From: Talaromyces rugulosus
Lineage: Eukaryota; Ascomycota; Eurotiomycetes; Eurotiales; Trichocomaceae
Assembly (NCBI RefSeq): GCF_013368755.1
Contig: NC_049561.1
Coordinates: 6,448,001-6,512,000 of the forward strand
Length of the DNA: 64,000 bases
Direction of reading: 5' to 3'
This document shows, piece after piece, positions 1 to 11,968 of this stretch; position 1 is the stretch's first letter, and the number at the start of each line of letters is the position of its first letter. The position numbers and the translations under genes were made by a program. The notes under the pieces are model-generated. The model searched no databases, was not told where the DNA came from, and was given only the letters and a program-made list of their open reading frames with translations.

Positions 1-2043
1 TATTCACCTGGAAAAATTTGACTTATACCGTTAACACCCCTGACGGTGACCGCGTTCTCCTTGATAACGTGCAGGGCTTTGTCAAACCGGGCATGCTTGG
101 GGCTTTAATGGGTTCCTCTGGTGCCGGAAAGACAACACTTCTGGACGTTCTCGCGCAAAGAAAAACTTCTGGTACTATCCATGGATCCGTCTCAGTCGAT
201 GGGCGCCCTGTTCCTATTTCATTCCAACGCTCAACTGGCTATGTTGAACAGTTGGATATCCATGAGCCTTTGGCAACCGTCCGCGAGGCCCTAGAATTTT
301 CAGCACTCTTGCGTCAATCTCGCGATACACCCACCAAAGAGAAGTTGCAATACGTGGACACCATTATTGACCTCCTGGAATTACATGATCTTGAACATAC
401 ACTTGTTGGTCGCCCAGGGAGTGGACTTTCAGTGGAGCAACGTAAACGTCTCACTATTGGGGTTGAACTGGTAGCAAAGCCAAGTATCCTGATCTTCCTT
501 GATGAGCCTACATCAGGACTTGATGGTCAGGCTGCCTATAATACTGTTCGTTTCCTTCGCAAACTCACAGAAGCAGGACAGGCCGTCTTGGTCACTATCC
601 ATCAACCATCAGCTCAATTATTTGCACAATTCGATCAGCTGCTATTGTTGGCTGCAGGCGGGAAAACAGCATACTTTGGAGATATCGGCCAGAATGCAGA
701 TGCCATCAAGGAATACTTTAGTCGCTATGGAGCCCCTTGCCCTCCTGAAGCTAATCCTGCCGAGCACATGATTGATGTCGTGTCAGGTATAGGAGATCAT
801 GGGAAAGATTGGAACCAAGTCTGGCTGCGGTCACCGGAATATGGCGAGCTCTCTAAAGAACTGGACACCATCATTGCCGAAACTGCCGCTCGACCTCCAG
901 CAGTCAATGATGACGGACATGAATTTGCGGCTTCGATATGGACGCAAACAAAACTTGTGACACATCGCATGAACATCTCGCTGTTCCGGAATACTGAATA
1001 CCTAAATAACAAATTCGCAATGCACATCAGCATGGCGCTATTGAATGGATTTACCTTTTGGAAGATAGGAGATTCACTCACAGACCTGCAGCAGAACCTC
1101 TTCACTGTCTTCAACCTTATTTTTGTTGCTCCGGGTATTATTTCTCAGCTCCAACCTCTTTTTATTGACCGGCGCGATATCTACGAGGCGCGAGAGAAGA
1201 AGAGCAAGATGTATCACTGGGCTCCGTTCGTCACGGGCCTAATAGTCTCGGAATTTCCTTACTTGCTTGTTTGCGCATTGCTGTATTATGTTTGTTGGTA
1301 CTTCACTTGCGGCCTCCCTACCTCAGCCGACCACACTGGCAGTGTGTTCTTTGTTGTCGTACGTAACCCTCCACTCATCTTCTCACATTCCCTTTGCGGA
1401 TACGGCAGCTAACATTTCCCCAGGTCATGTATGAGTGTCTTTACACCGGCATTGGACAAATGATTGCCGCGTATACCCCAAATGCCGTCTTCGCGTCACT
1501 CGTCAACCCCCTGGTCATCACCACCCTCGTCTCATTTTGCGGTGTCATGATCCCATACAGCCAAATCGAGCCGTTCTGGAGATACTGGTAAGTTACACTT
1601 GAATTGTGTTAGAAAAGCCTAGTTTGAACACTACCCCTCTAACAGCCGTCTTCCACCACCACAGGATGTACTACATCGACCCCTTTAACTACCTTATGAG
1701 TTCCATTCTCGTCTTCACTACCTGGGAAAAGCATGTTAATTGTAACCCGGCGGAACTGGCTGTATTTGACCCACCCCCCAATCAAACCTGTGGCGAATAC
1801 CTTGACATCTACTCTCGCGACTTGGGGGCAGGCACGAATCTCCTCAACCCCGACGACATCACCGGCTGTCAGGTGTGCCAATACACTCAAGGTGGAGATT
1901 ACCTTCGTACACTGAACCTCGCAGAGGAGTATTACGGGTGGAGGAATGCAGGTATTGTTGTTGTGTTTGTGGTTGGTATTTACGGGCTCGTGTTCCTCAT
2001 GATGAAATTCAGGACCAAGGCTAGCAAGAAAGCCGAGGATTAG
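1..2043 (+). CDS. PDR-type (ABCG) multidrug ABC transporter, C-terminal half, 5' truncated
   Basis: This is the second half of a pleiotropic drug resistance ATP-binding cassette pump, a plasma-membrane protein that exports hydrophobic toxicants. The frame is open from base 3, so the gene starts before the window. The second nucleotide-binding domain has Walker [10 protein letters not shown] near nt 111, an LSVEQ signature near nt 427, Walker B with [13 protein letters not shown] near nt 490 and the H-loop IHQPS near nt 600. The six-helix ABC2 domain follows, and the protein ends in a lysine-rich tail. Exons are 1-1358, 1424-1587 and 1665-2043. Introns of 65 and 77 nt (GTACGT..CAG and GTAAGT..CAG) restore the family sequence [11 protein letters not shown] and [11 protein letters not shown]. 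The substrate cannot be told from the sequence. The family call is secure and the splice sites are good. Confidence 0.95.
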
Positions 2044-3241
2044 AGAGGCCATCTGTTGGGCAATGACTTTTCAGCGCCCATTTCCTATCTCTGCTATTTG
2101 TATAATGCCATGTTGGCCAATCCTCTTCTTGAGCCTCTTTTAAAACTTTGCCAGCAGTACGATCTATTTTCTTACCCTGAATGGGCACGGAGGAGAATAG
2201 TTTGGCTTTCTCATATCGTCGTTTCTTCGTTGCAGTTTCTTTGTGTACTAGACCTTATATGACATATAGAGAACGGCTTTAGGGATACCGCAAAGACAAG
2301 TCGGTTTATCAAATTTGAACGGCCATTTCGCAGCAGAATTGGAATCTTCTGAGTCATATTTGGACAGGAAAGTGGCAAGTGGGCTGGTTTCCACTTTTTT
2401 GTCAGGTCCCAGATAGAATGGCGGATCCTGTGTCTTAGGCAGAGGGTAGCTTTCTGTTGCTTTGTTCAAAACAGGGTCCGAATTACCGAAGTGAAGCGTT
2501 GAAACACATACACGAGGTGTATCCTTCCAGTTATTAGATGTTCCCTTTAGATAGTAGTCGACTGTTGAGATTGCTCTGCAGAGTTGTATTGTCGTCACCT
2601 TGCTGTAAGCTGGGAACTGCAAGAGACTGCGGGCTACTGTACTGGCCTCTGGATTGTTGTCAAGGCTGGAAAGGTCTTGAGTGTCTGCGACGTAGGCTTT
2701 GACTGATAGGATAGGAATTGGGACATGTATAGATTGTGTTTTGCAGAAAAGAAAATCCAATTGCAACCTAGCACAGTAGAGCCAGTGAATTGAATAAATC
2801 GCAGTTCAATACAACATTTGAAGTAGAAAATCAACTTTTGACCTAGTACTGTATACCACTAGTGTATAGTGAGTGCTGTCAGGATACGGCCCCACGACGG
2901 TCAGTCTCCTAGGCCGATTGCCCTGGGAATTGCCTCTCTGGGTAATTTAAAAGCATACACCACTATGCAGGAGACGTATGCACCGGGGTGTCCACTTATT
3001 TACAGAAGAGTATACTCCGTACCTATTTTTTTATGGAGAGTTTAACACTTGGAGACAAAAAGAAGCTCCAATTGGGTAGCGAGTGAAGCTAAAAATAAAT
3101 AGGCACCAGCGATACAAACGCCGCTAAGCAGCTTCTCCTCTCTCTCCTCTCTCAGCCTCGCAATTTACACACTTTTTCACGAGTGTAACGAATTCATTCA
3201 TTATTTTAGCTCTGCATTCTGTATATATTGACAACTTGACC
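2044..3241. other. Intergenic region, about 1.2 kb
   Basis: Apart from the weak minus-strand frame at 2248-2766 I see no gene. The last 150 bases are rich in CT (tctcctctctctcctctctc near 3130), typical of the core promoter of the next gene. A single CGTGGGG-like element is present on the minus strand at about 2890. Confidence 0.5.
2248..2766 (-). CDS. Hypothetical ORF, possibly a decayed gene
   Basis: A 172-codon ATG-started open frame on the minus strand, downstream of the ABC transporter. I do not recognise the product. It has no signal peptide, membrane segment or familiar motif. The composition is mixed and protein-like (several charged stretches, four cysteines), but the codon use is unlike the strong genes around it and no convincing upstream exon was found. 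It could be a remnant or a chance frame. Confidence 0.25.
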   Translation of the reverse strand: MQLDFLFCKTQSIHVPIPILSVKAYVADTQDLSSLDNNPEASTVARSLLQFPAYSKVTTIQLCRAISTVDYYLKGTSNNWKDTPRVCVSTLHFGNSDPVLNKATESYPLPKTQDPPFYLGPDKKVETSPLATFLSKYDSEDSNSAAKWPFKFDKPTCLCGIPKAVLYMSYKV

Positions 3242-4755
3242 ATGGGCCAGCCACCAGCGAAATTGGCGTCGGCCGCATCGATCCACTCGCTCCGTGATCT
3301 TGAGCATTCCGACGACGACGCCGAAGACGACCTCCTCGACGTCCCTCCATCCTACGAACAAGTCACGGCCCAATCTTCGCAGACACCAGCGAGTAGCAAT
3401 TCCAATCCAGTCAACAATACCACCCATCGCACCGTCCACCTGATCGACGTCGACAGCAACATCCTCGGCGGCCAGCGTGCCGTCAGCGTCGCGTCGCGAG
3501 TCCGCGATTCAACCATTGTGACATTACAACCTGAACTCTCCACCAGTGCACACCAGCTGTACGAGGCCTTTGCGCAGCAGATCTGTCTCCCGCCGCGTCC
3601 GCAGATTTCGATTTCCGGATCACATACCGATTCAACCAAGAAGAAGCAGGACAAAAAGAGCGGGAGCGATGTGGTGACCGACTTTAATTTCCGCGTGGAT
3701 CTGGCGGAGACGCTTTTGAAGGGGTGGGAGACACCTGAGGGTTCTACGGACTGGCATAATGTCGAGGTGGCGAATGACTCGGATGGGATCAAGACGTATC
3801 GTGGGACGAGGTTGAAGACAACCACGTACACACCACAGAACAAATCACGCTTTGGTCCGATTCAATTGCCTGATGGTGATCGGGAGGGTCCCCGGCAAGA
3901 GACCGACTCGGGAGTCGACATTGATGATGATGACGATGAAGAGCGTCGCCTCGTTGAACCAGACAGAGAACACGAGCAGGATCGGCGAGATAAGAGATTC
4001 GAGACCAGAAAGCACCAGGAGGATTTCATGGAATGGTGCGAGCGATTCTGCAAGGACCCGTCTCCTGTCAAGTCGTACGTTTTCTTCACCCTTTGACTAA
4101 ATATAGGTTCTAATATGCTAGCAGGTTCACATTAAAGCGGCACGTCAGCAACTTCAACCACCAAGCAGTGATTGCCTGTCTAAAATCGCATATCCGCGAA
4201 ACAAACTACCGGGGCAATATTTCGATGCAACTGGTCGTTTCCAAGAGCACAATCACTGTCTATTCACCACACTGGATCAACAAGCTCCGCAACCATGGTG
4301 TTGCGTATTGGGTATTCATCATCTCTCAGCTGTGGATTTTCGCATGGCCGGTCATTTGGCTTCTTGAGAGACGCTACGAAGTGGTAGACTCGACCTGGTA
4401 CGCATCGCATGGGGCCGAAGCCCACCGCGATTATTCTATGGCAAGACAATACGCCCAGGGCCGCGACGAGAACACCTTGGGTGAATTTTGGGCGCCCGCT
4501 GTCAAACAAGCTGCATGGGCGCGCCGCACAAACTCTGAGATTGTTTCGCTGGCTGATGCTGAGCGGCTGCAAGGGTTGACGACCGAGCAGCTCCTGCTGG
4601 GGGTTTCGGCCGACACCGAGGCAGAAGTTGAGCGACGACAGAGAATGCAGCGGGGCGAGGGAAGTTTTTTGGATTCTGTTGTTGGACTGGCGCGGGGGGT
4701 GAGTGAGGTCAGACAGGAATGGAATATTAGCATGGGATGGGGTGGAAATGTGTGA
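3242..4755 (+). CDS. Conserved fungal single-pass membrane protein with PPSY motif
   Basis: A 487-aa protein from two exons, 3242-4074 and 4125-4755. The 50-nt GTACGT..CAG intron joins PSPVKS to FTLKRHV; the nearer AG at 4106 would give an immediate stop. The start is the ATG at 3242 in a CCATGG context. The N-terminal half is acidic and disordered, with a PPSY motif at residues 35-38, which is the kind of site bound by WW domains of Rsp5/Nedd4 ligases. A D/E-rich stretch lies near residues 225-245. One hydrophobic segment (about 338-358, rich in Trp) looks like a membrane anchor. It converges with the next minus-strand gene. I recognise the type as conserved in fungi but know no assigned function; a trafficking or ubiquitin-adaptor role is only a guess from PPxY plus a membrane anchor. 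Confidence 0.8.
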
Positions 4756-4863
4756 TCTTGACTATGTACTCGTCGTCGCCTGAAGTTATTTGACATTTTG
4801 CATGTTTTGGTTGTAAATGTTATACTGTGATACATCGACGCAATCAATCCAGTATGCAGAAAA

Positions 4864-5916
4864 TTAAGAACTATAAGTCACACCCGCTCCTTGCAGCAGA
4901 ATTATGAAAATCAGCTGCACCGTCATGCGTTTCTGCCACTCGCCAATAATCATACACATGGCCGTGGCCATGACCAAATCATACACTCGCGTTTTCCGAA
5001 CATCAAAATCCGGATCAAGTTTTTCTCTCGATTCCTCGAGCAGATCTTGGATCACCGAATCAAAGATCCACAGTCTACCGTATTTCATCGGCGACAGGCT
5101 GCATACATACTGCCCAACAAACAGTTTTTCTTGTCGTGTTGACCTCGCCATCAGTTTCAAATGATTAAACGGCATCAACCTTCTAGACCATTTATCCGAC
5201 GGCGTCTGCAGGGGAACATCGCTGGTCCCTTCCCAAAAGAACTGAATTCCCGCATACTCAAACTCATACCGACGAGTGCTTTTTAGGGAAAATGGGGATG
5301 ACCATGTTAAATGCACTGCTTCATCGGCTGCAACGGGCTCGTAGTGTTCCTCTTCTTCGTCCTTTTGGCCCTGCTCATGCAAGGCCGCCTTTCGGCGAGC
5401 GTTTACCTGTCGATGATATTCCTTGCCTGTCTCGCCCCAGCTGCGCCAGCTACGAACTTTGAACCCTCTTATAGCATGATCGTCGTGAGCGGTGCTGTTG
5501 TCGGGTCTGCTGCGATTCTCCCAGCGCACTAGACCACGCGGGTCGATGATATGTTTTAGGTCTGGCGTAAACTGAATATTCCATTCCTTCCAACACGCAG
5601 CACTGTTAATAATGCACACGGGCTCGCCAGCTCGCGTGTCGCCGCGGCGGAGCGTACGTGGGGGGTCATGCCAGCTGGTGATCAATGGTCGATGGATAAA
5701 GTAACTGTTGTTGGTGTCGAGTTTGTGGTGAATGGAGTTGTATTCTGGTTCGTGTTCGAGTTCTGTTTTGCTTTTCTTCTTCTTTTTATATCCCGGTTCT
5801 TTGGTTATGTCGGAAAACGGTGTGATGCAAATGTGTCCCTTTCCGGCGTGTTCGCGGTATACGTGATATTCGGAGAGGCGATGGCGGGTGAGCAGTACTT
5901 CTTCCAAAGTTGACAT
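4864..5916 (-). CDS. Conserved fungal protein of unknown function
   Basis: A single-exon 350-aa protein. I chose the second ATG (MSTLEEVLL, at 5916) because the upstream five codons lie in a lysine/A-rich leader; the longer form starts at 5931. The protein has a lysine run (residues about 44-50), a tryptophan- and arginine-rich middle (KHIIDPRGLVRWENR, about residues 120-135), an acidic patch DEEEE and a hydrophobic C-terminus that may be a tail anchor (AMCMIIGEWQ and VQLIFIILLQGAG). No catalytic motif is recognised. Its 3' end converges with the PPSY membrane protein, with 108 bases between the stops. Confidence 0.75.
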   Translation of the reverse strand: MSTLEEVLLTRHRLSEYHVYREHAGKGHICITPFSDITKEPGYKKKKKSKTELEHEPEYNSIHHKLDTNNSYFIHRPLITSWHDPPRTLRRGDTRAGEPVCIINSAACWKEWNIQFTPDLKHIIDPRGLVRWENRSRPDNSTAHDDHAIRGFKVRSWRSWGETGKEYHRQVNARRKAALHEQGQKDEEEEHYEPVAADEAVHLTWSSPFSLKSTRRYEFEYAGIQFFWEGTSDVPLQTPSDKWSRRLMPFNHLKLMARSTRQEKLFVGQYVCSLSPMKYGRLWIFDSVIQDLLEESREKLDPDFDVRKTRVYDLVMATAMCMIIGEWQKRMTVQLIFIILLQGAGVTYSS

Positions 5917-6318
5917 TTTTTTTTGTTTCATTGACGAAAAAGAAAAACTTTGAGTAGGTTATTTACTCGATGTACCAGTCCATGACGTCGAATCCACCAA
6001 TCCTTTGGGGCATTGCATAGACTTCGCCCCCAACAATAATAATAAGTGGCTATGCATGCATACACCAATGACGGTCAAGCGCGAGGTTGAACAGGGGCAT
6101 CGGAGCTTAATCGGACTTCAGAGAGGATATAGGGCCACTTATAATTTAACCAGTGTGGAACTTGACATTTCCGCGTCAACAACTTTGAAGTTGTCATTGA
6201 ATTGGTTACTGTGGGTATAGTCTGGATACGACTGACAATTCAGCCTATAGATAGGAATCAATCAATTGATACGAATCATTACTCATTACATACAATAACC
6301 ATAACTATACAGATTTAT
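5917..6318. other. Intergenic region
   Basis: About 400 bases between the start of the minus-strand unknown gene and the stop of the P450. It should hold the promoter of the former and the terminator of the latter. I see no gene or clear repeat. Confidence 0.5.
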
Positions 6319-8141
6319 TCACCACCCCTCCATCGTAGTCATCTTCAAATGCATCCCCTCTCTCGGCTTCGTCGTGACCGCACCCGCAATATGAATTTCC
6401 TGATTCGGATCCTGCATCTCCATCGCAAACCTGCCCACGACACCAGCAACCGCACATCTCAGCTCTGCACGCGCAAAGTCTTTGCCTATGCACGACCTCT
6501 GCCCATGCAAAAAAGTGATTTGCGCGAAATTCGTTGGCGCGCCGCCATGATGATTGACTGTTTTGTTCCCCTTTTCGTCCGTGTCGATCCATCGCTCAGG
6601 TATGAATTCCTCGCCGGTAGCGCCCCAGAAGTGAGGACTGCGGTTTGTTGCGTACGGACACAAGGTAATGCGTGTTCCTCGTGGGACGGAAGTGCCGGCG
6701 ACGATAGTATCGCGAATGGCTTCGCGCACGGTGGCGGGCACGGTTGGGTAGAGACGTAGCACTTCCTGGCATACGCCGTTGAGGAGAGGCATGGATTCGA
6801 GCTGGTTCCAGGTGACTTGGCTGGTGGAGGATGGGATTGTGGCGTGGATTTCTTGTCGGAGACGCTCTTGTACGTCGGGATATAGACACAAGAGGTAGCA
6901 TGCCCAGGTGAGGGCGCTCGCAGTTGTTTCGTGCTATACATATATCAATCAGTATGAACCAGACAATAAAAGAGGAATGGACATACCCCCGCAGCAAGAA
7001 ACGTCAGCATCTGATCCACCAACTCATCATCCGAAAACTCTCCGCGCAGCATAATCGTGCCCAGAATGTCCGCCTCGAGTTCCTGCGTATCAACCTTTTG
7101 CGTCTTTAGGGCAATGCGCTTCTCGCGCACAATCTCATGGCACACACGACGTAGATAGCCCGTTTCATCATCAATAACTTTATGCAACCGGCCCATTCCG
7201 GGGATCAAGCGCGCAAACCATTGCGGGAAAACAAAGTTGACGCCCAAGAAAACCAGCTTCTCGCGCGAGGGCTCGAGGATGGCGAGAAAACTGTCGGCGA
7301 CTTTGTTTTCCTTGTGCGTTATGGATTGGAAATCGCGGCCCATGGCGACGGGGCCGATTACATCGAGCGTAAGGCGGCTTTATTACTTTAGCAAAAGATT
7401 TTGAGTTATAATAAAAGGATACTCACCTCGCCCAAACTGTCATTTCCACCTTGCCACTGTTCCCCGAACTCATTCCCTCCATGGGGTTCGCCCTGGCCTC
7501 CTTTTCCAACTCACCCAGAAGGACATTTGTTTTATCCCACATTAACCCGTACAATGCACGGATATTCTTGATATTGAAAGCCGGCGTGAGGGCTTTCCGT
7601 TGCACGCGATGCGCATTCCCTTCGGACAGAATCAAACCGAACCCAATAATACGCGCCAGAAACTCACGCGCTTTCCACGGTTTCTCAAAATCGTATGTGT
7701 TTGTGCTCATAATGTCCAATAGGGCTTGGTGGTTTGTCGCGATCAGGTAGCTGGCGTTGAAAGCGCCGCGGAAATGGATCAGGCCGTCGTTGGGGATGTC
7801 GCGCATCCATTGCAGAGGGAGTCTACCTCGGGGGGTGTCCATGAGGATTGTGAGTTGGCTCACCATGCCCTTTTTTATATTAGTTTTTGTTTTGTTTTTG
7901 CGATAAGATGGGAAAGGCTTACAGGAACTCGCGGGAGATTGCGCAGCGGGCTGACGAAATAAGGATATATCAACACATCCCAGAACAACTGCACCCCAAA
8001 ATTCACAGCAAATACACAGCCAAAAAGACTCTTGAATGTCCAGCCGGGGAACTGGCCGACCCAGACCAGCCCCACGGTTGCGACGACCGAGAGGGCCAGG
8101 TTGGCCATGAGTTCTTCTTTGAATAGCAGCACCATTGTCAC
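6319..8141 (-). CDS. Cytochrome P450 monooxygenase
   Basis: A 555-aa microsomal P450 from four exons: 8141-7923, 7869-7427, 7377-6987 and 6933-6319. All joins keep frame and give the expected family text, WASRLTLDVIG across intron 2 and FLAAG-HETT across intron 3. Two hydrophobic N-terminal segments anchor it in the ER membrane. Oxygen-binding helix I is AAGHETT (about 349-355), ExxR is E408-R411, PERW is at 463-466 and the haem loop FLHGQRSCIG has Cys499 as thiolate ligand. Such enzymes insert one oxygen atom into lipophilic substrates using NADPH-P450 reductase. The helix-I and meander text resembles fungal CYP4/CYP5-like families, but the subfamily and substrate cannot be assigned. There are no biosynthetic backbone genes beside it, so a detoxification or single-step role is as likely as a pathway role. 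Confidence 0.95.
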
Positions 8142-9025
8142 TTTTCGTTGGAAGAAAAGTTATGGGAATGCATTAAACTATTCTTTAAATAGTGACAGTG
8201 ACAGAGGATGGCGGAAGAAGATTAAACTAATATTAATATATTCCAGTCCATCTTGTCGATCTCGGCGCTCGGATTTCGAGCCTCGGCTCCATGTATGTCG
8301 TTCATGACATAGATACGGCTAGCCAGATCGCAACACTTGACATTTCGGGCTAGTTTTCTCCATATTTGGCTGCCTAGTGATTATTGCTTTGCTGTTTACT
8401 TTTATTGTGTGGTATGTAACTGGTTCATGTATGCTAGTACGTCAGTCAATGATGCCTGCAGGGTTTTTAGTGCGCATGTGAAAGGCTGCGGGGTTATCTT
8501 TATTTTCGCGCTACAATATACTAACTAATACTATTCAGTATTTTGTTGAGTGGGCAGGCAGAATAATTTCGTTGAACAATCACTCAAATAAACGTCATTT
8601 GAAATCATTGATAACAATGTACACGAACCAATTTGTCTGCGCCGCTGGTGCCAGCATCCTGACATATCCCGGCGAATCTTAACCCTAAGTGAAAGAATAC
8701 AGCCACCTAAGCATCTGCTCGAAACTTGCTCAAATATTACTGTATCAATTTTCAATATAAAAATTAAAAAAATTCAACTGAACAAGAAGGACGAATCTTT
8801 TTTTCTTTGAGCGAACATTGAAACTATCAAATGTCACAAGAATCGATAACTCACAGGTGGAACTCGTATAACGAACGAAACACACCAAGAACCATTTGCA
8901 CAACATTAATTCTTTATTCATACATGTACTTATCAATTCAATTCATGACACTTATGTCATCTGAAACTACCTGTCCCGTCTCATATAGCATAAAATACAT
9001 GTAAAGACCAACTACATACCCATAC
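8142..9025. other. Intergenic region, about 0.9 kb
   Basis: AT-rich spacer holding the P450 promoter (right of 8141) and the terminator of the next minus-strand gene. No open frame over 91 codons and no convincing gene. I see no repeat. Confidence 0.5.
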
Positions 9026-11130
9026 CTATCCTATACATGCATATGTCCTAACCCTCCCCCTGCTGTCTTCGTCGGCGTGGAGAGCGTCCATTCCCGCCTG
9101 TGTCACTGCCCAACCCAAGTACTGTTTTGGAAGAGACGTCCCCTGGTCAGCCGTGTCCCAGTCTTGCGGGTCTGGCGCGCACAGTGTGTACCCGATATCC
9201 ATTTTGGTGTTGGGGCAATCAGTGACCCATGGGTCCGGGTAATTCATGCCCCAACTACATACCTGCAAGGAGCTGAGGCAGTTGAGTCCAAGATCGCCAT
9301 TGGTTACGTTCAACTGCGTGATATTGAAAGTCGGACTGCTGCTGCCCCCGTTAGAGCAACTGGCGGCGCCGGCGAAAAGCATGTCACCTGTTGTATAGCC
9401 ACTGAATGCGCCATTTGCAGCTGCCTGTTTGGCATCGTACCCAAGGAGTTGTGACATGACCGAGGTGCCATTGTAGCCATTGTCAGAGGTCGATGTGAGA
9501 CTATAGGTTATGTCGGCCGAGCTATCATACCACCATATATTGCATCCGCCATTCTTGTCATATTCACTGCATCTATAAATGCCCGTTTCCACATTCTGGT
9601 TGAGTTTTGTACCGTTGTTGAAAAGCGCATGAACGTCGGTATTCCCAGAACGGGTCAGAATTATGTTGTTTGCTTTCAGCAACGATGAAATAATAAAAGT
9701 ATAAAGACCCGGAAGCATGGCTTGCTTCAATGTATCAAGGGAAGGGTTGTCAGTTCCACAAAATTGACCATCAGCGGACAGTGCTAGAAAGCTGTCGATG
9801 TCATTGATGGCCGGGTCGAGACCATTGGAGACACTGGTTTGTAATTCCGAAGTCACCTTTCCAAGACTGTCAGATACATTCTGCCAGTTCATCACTTCCT
9901 GGTTGAAAGAGCTCGATTCAGGAAACAAGAATTTAGCCACTCCTGTCGCTTGGCCTAAGCCCGTCTGTCCGTCATAAATTGTTTAGTTTACTTTCATATG
10001 TACGCATAGGCAATACCGTGAGAACTTACAAGTAACATACCAAACCAAGCCGGCGCTCCCTCTGGAGCACTTAAGAAGGCAAGGCCAACAGCAAGAGCTG
10101 TTAAAACATCATTTAGTGCAACGTTTGATGTCTCGGGAGGCTGCACAATCTTCGCGATCTCTCCCACCGAATCCGATGCTATCGAGGAGATATCCCCAAT
10201 AGTAGCGTAATAGTCATGAAAAAACCCATGGATGTTAAAAATACTTAATGAAGCATAGAAAATCCGCATAGAGTTCCAAGGATATTTTCCGTACTCTCCC
10301 GAAGAAGGTTGTGTGCACTGAGAGTCGCTATGTAGCGCCGAACAATTCATTGGGGAGTCTGCCGTCATTAAATTGACAAAGCAATCACCAAACCCGTGGT
10401 AGGCTGGGTAACCTTCGCAGATGGATTCATATTCCCCCCACCACCATTGAACAAACTCGTCCATATCAAGTAAGTCCCAGCACAAGGGATCCGGCTTGCC
10501 CATGTCGGTACACGGCGATATGGGAGGGTCTGTCCAGAGTAGGTCAAGGCCTCCCGGCTGGAATTCCGCAAGGGCGATTTGAGGCACCTCGATGTATCCG
10601 GTGGGCATTGCATTGGGCGTAGAGCATACCGTGGTAAGGGACGTGGAAGACAATGCTATGGCAGTTGGTACAGAGCTTGCACTGGCAGTGTGACCTCCCC
10701 CACACGTACAGTACTGAGTCGACCCAGCACCTTGAACAGGAGTGACAATCTTGCATCCATTAACCGGTGCAGTAACAGGGGCAACAGCAGAGACCAGGGA
10801 CTGCCAGGACCTCCACTCATCTTGGAATGTAGTGATGGGCGTGGGTGTTCCTTGACATAGTGTCGATGTGATAACGCTGGTGGCCCCTGTGACTTTCAAA
10901 AGAGTGGATGAAGTGCAGCCGATAACGACACCATCTACCAGAGTCTCAATGACTGCATAACCGCTAGATGTTGGCGTGGCTTTATACGACGCACTGCTTG
11001 ACGGCGTCTTAGAGGGCGTCCGATGAGACGTCCTTGAAGCAGGAGTAGAGGGAGCAGAAGGCAGCGCTACTGTTGAAGCTGACAAGGCAAGCAATAGGGC
11101 TATGCGCCGTAGGCTCATCGGGACCATCAT
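9026..11130 (-). CDS. Secreted cysteine-containing glycoprotein of unknown function
   Basis: A 679-aa protein from two exons, 11130-10030 and 9964-9026, with a 65-nt intron (GTAAGT..CAG) that keeps frame. The N-terminus is a signal peptide (SLRRIALLLALSASTVALP) followed by a Ser/Thr/Pro-rich linker. Next comes a cysteine-rich part with paired Cys and a tryptophan triplet (FVQWWWGEY, about residue 225), then a helical, alanine-rich region, and a long C-terminal part with several N-x-S/T sites. No GPI-like tail is seen. I do not recognise a named enzyme. The layout recalls large fungal extracellular proteins of unknown function (DUF7872-like), but I hold that only weakly. It lies next to another heavily glycosylated unknown protein on the same strand. 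Confidence 0.75.
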
Positions 11131-11968
11131 CGGTATGTATAAATGAATGTATGGTAAGCAAAGCTAGGTGTAGAGAAGAGGAAATGGTTTTTTTCTTTCC
11201 AACCAGGAGTTAGTGGATAATATAGAGGTAGGGGAATTGGAAGAGAAAGCCCATATCTTATATGCATTTTTACTCAATCAACCATGCGCGCATACAGTCC
11301 ATCAACCAGGTTTGATACAACTGCCACGGACATTTTTAGCCCTAAAAATTCTATTAATACCAGAGAGTTTACTATAGTAATCAACTAAATAACCCCGTGA
11401 ATACCCCTGTGAGCATTTTATTTCACCGGCGACTATTGCTTGGCGATAGGGTTTCCCGATATGGATAACGATGCGCAAATCTGACACAGCTGAAAAGCGA
11501 TTTGCTTATAATTAATTAAGCTTTCAAATTTAGTTTTAGATGACTGCGCTACTCCGTGCCACATATGTAACATTGTGGGCGCCAGGAAATAGTCAACTGG
11601 TATATATTGGAATGGATTCGCTCAAATTCTGCCTTCGCGTCCACGGCCCCTTGGTGTAAATCGCTTATTTGAAAACCATTTCCAATTAGCCTAGTCTTAA
11701 TAGAAAGTGCATGAGGTTTAATAGCCCATTATTATAGACTGTCTGTGATAGTCTAGAATTTGAGCTAATTTGATTCGCAAAACATGAACTAACTTAAAAT
11801 GTAGAATGATGATTATGCACCCCGCTACATTTTATACAGCCCATTTACCAGGGCGTCCATATCTTTTACCACACTATAGAGTACATAGTTCCGACCTGCG
11901 CCTGGCTCTTTACTTCACATAATCATTCATTAAACTATAAAATTTGTCAACAAGGTAATATCAATAAA
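11131..11968. other. Intergenic region, about 0.84 kb
   Basis: AT-rich spacer between two minus-strand genes. The only frame of note (11302-11487, minus) is 61 codons and has no supporting features. I see nothing else. Confidence 0.5.

Noticed and set aside
5655..5664. ACGTGGGGGG as a further cluster motif
   Set aside because: It lies inside the coding sequence of the unknown gene at 4864-5916 and far from the sugar-acid genes; taken as a chance match.
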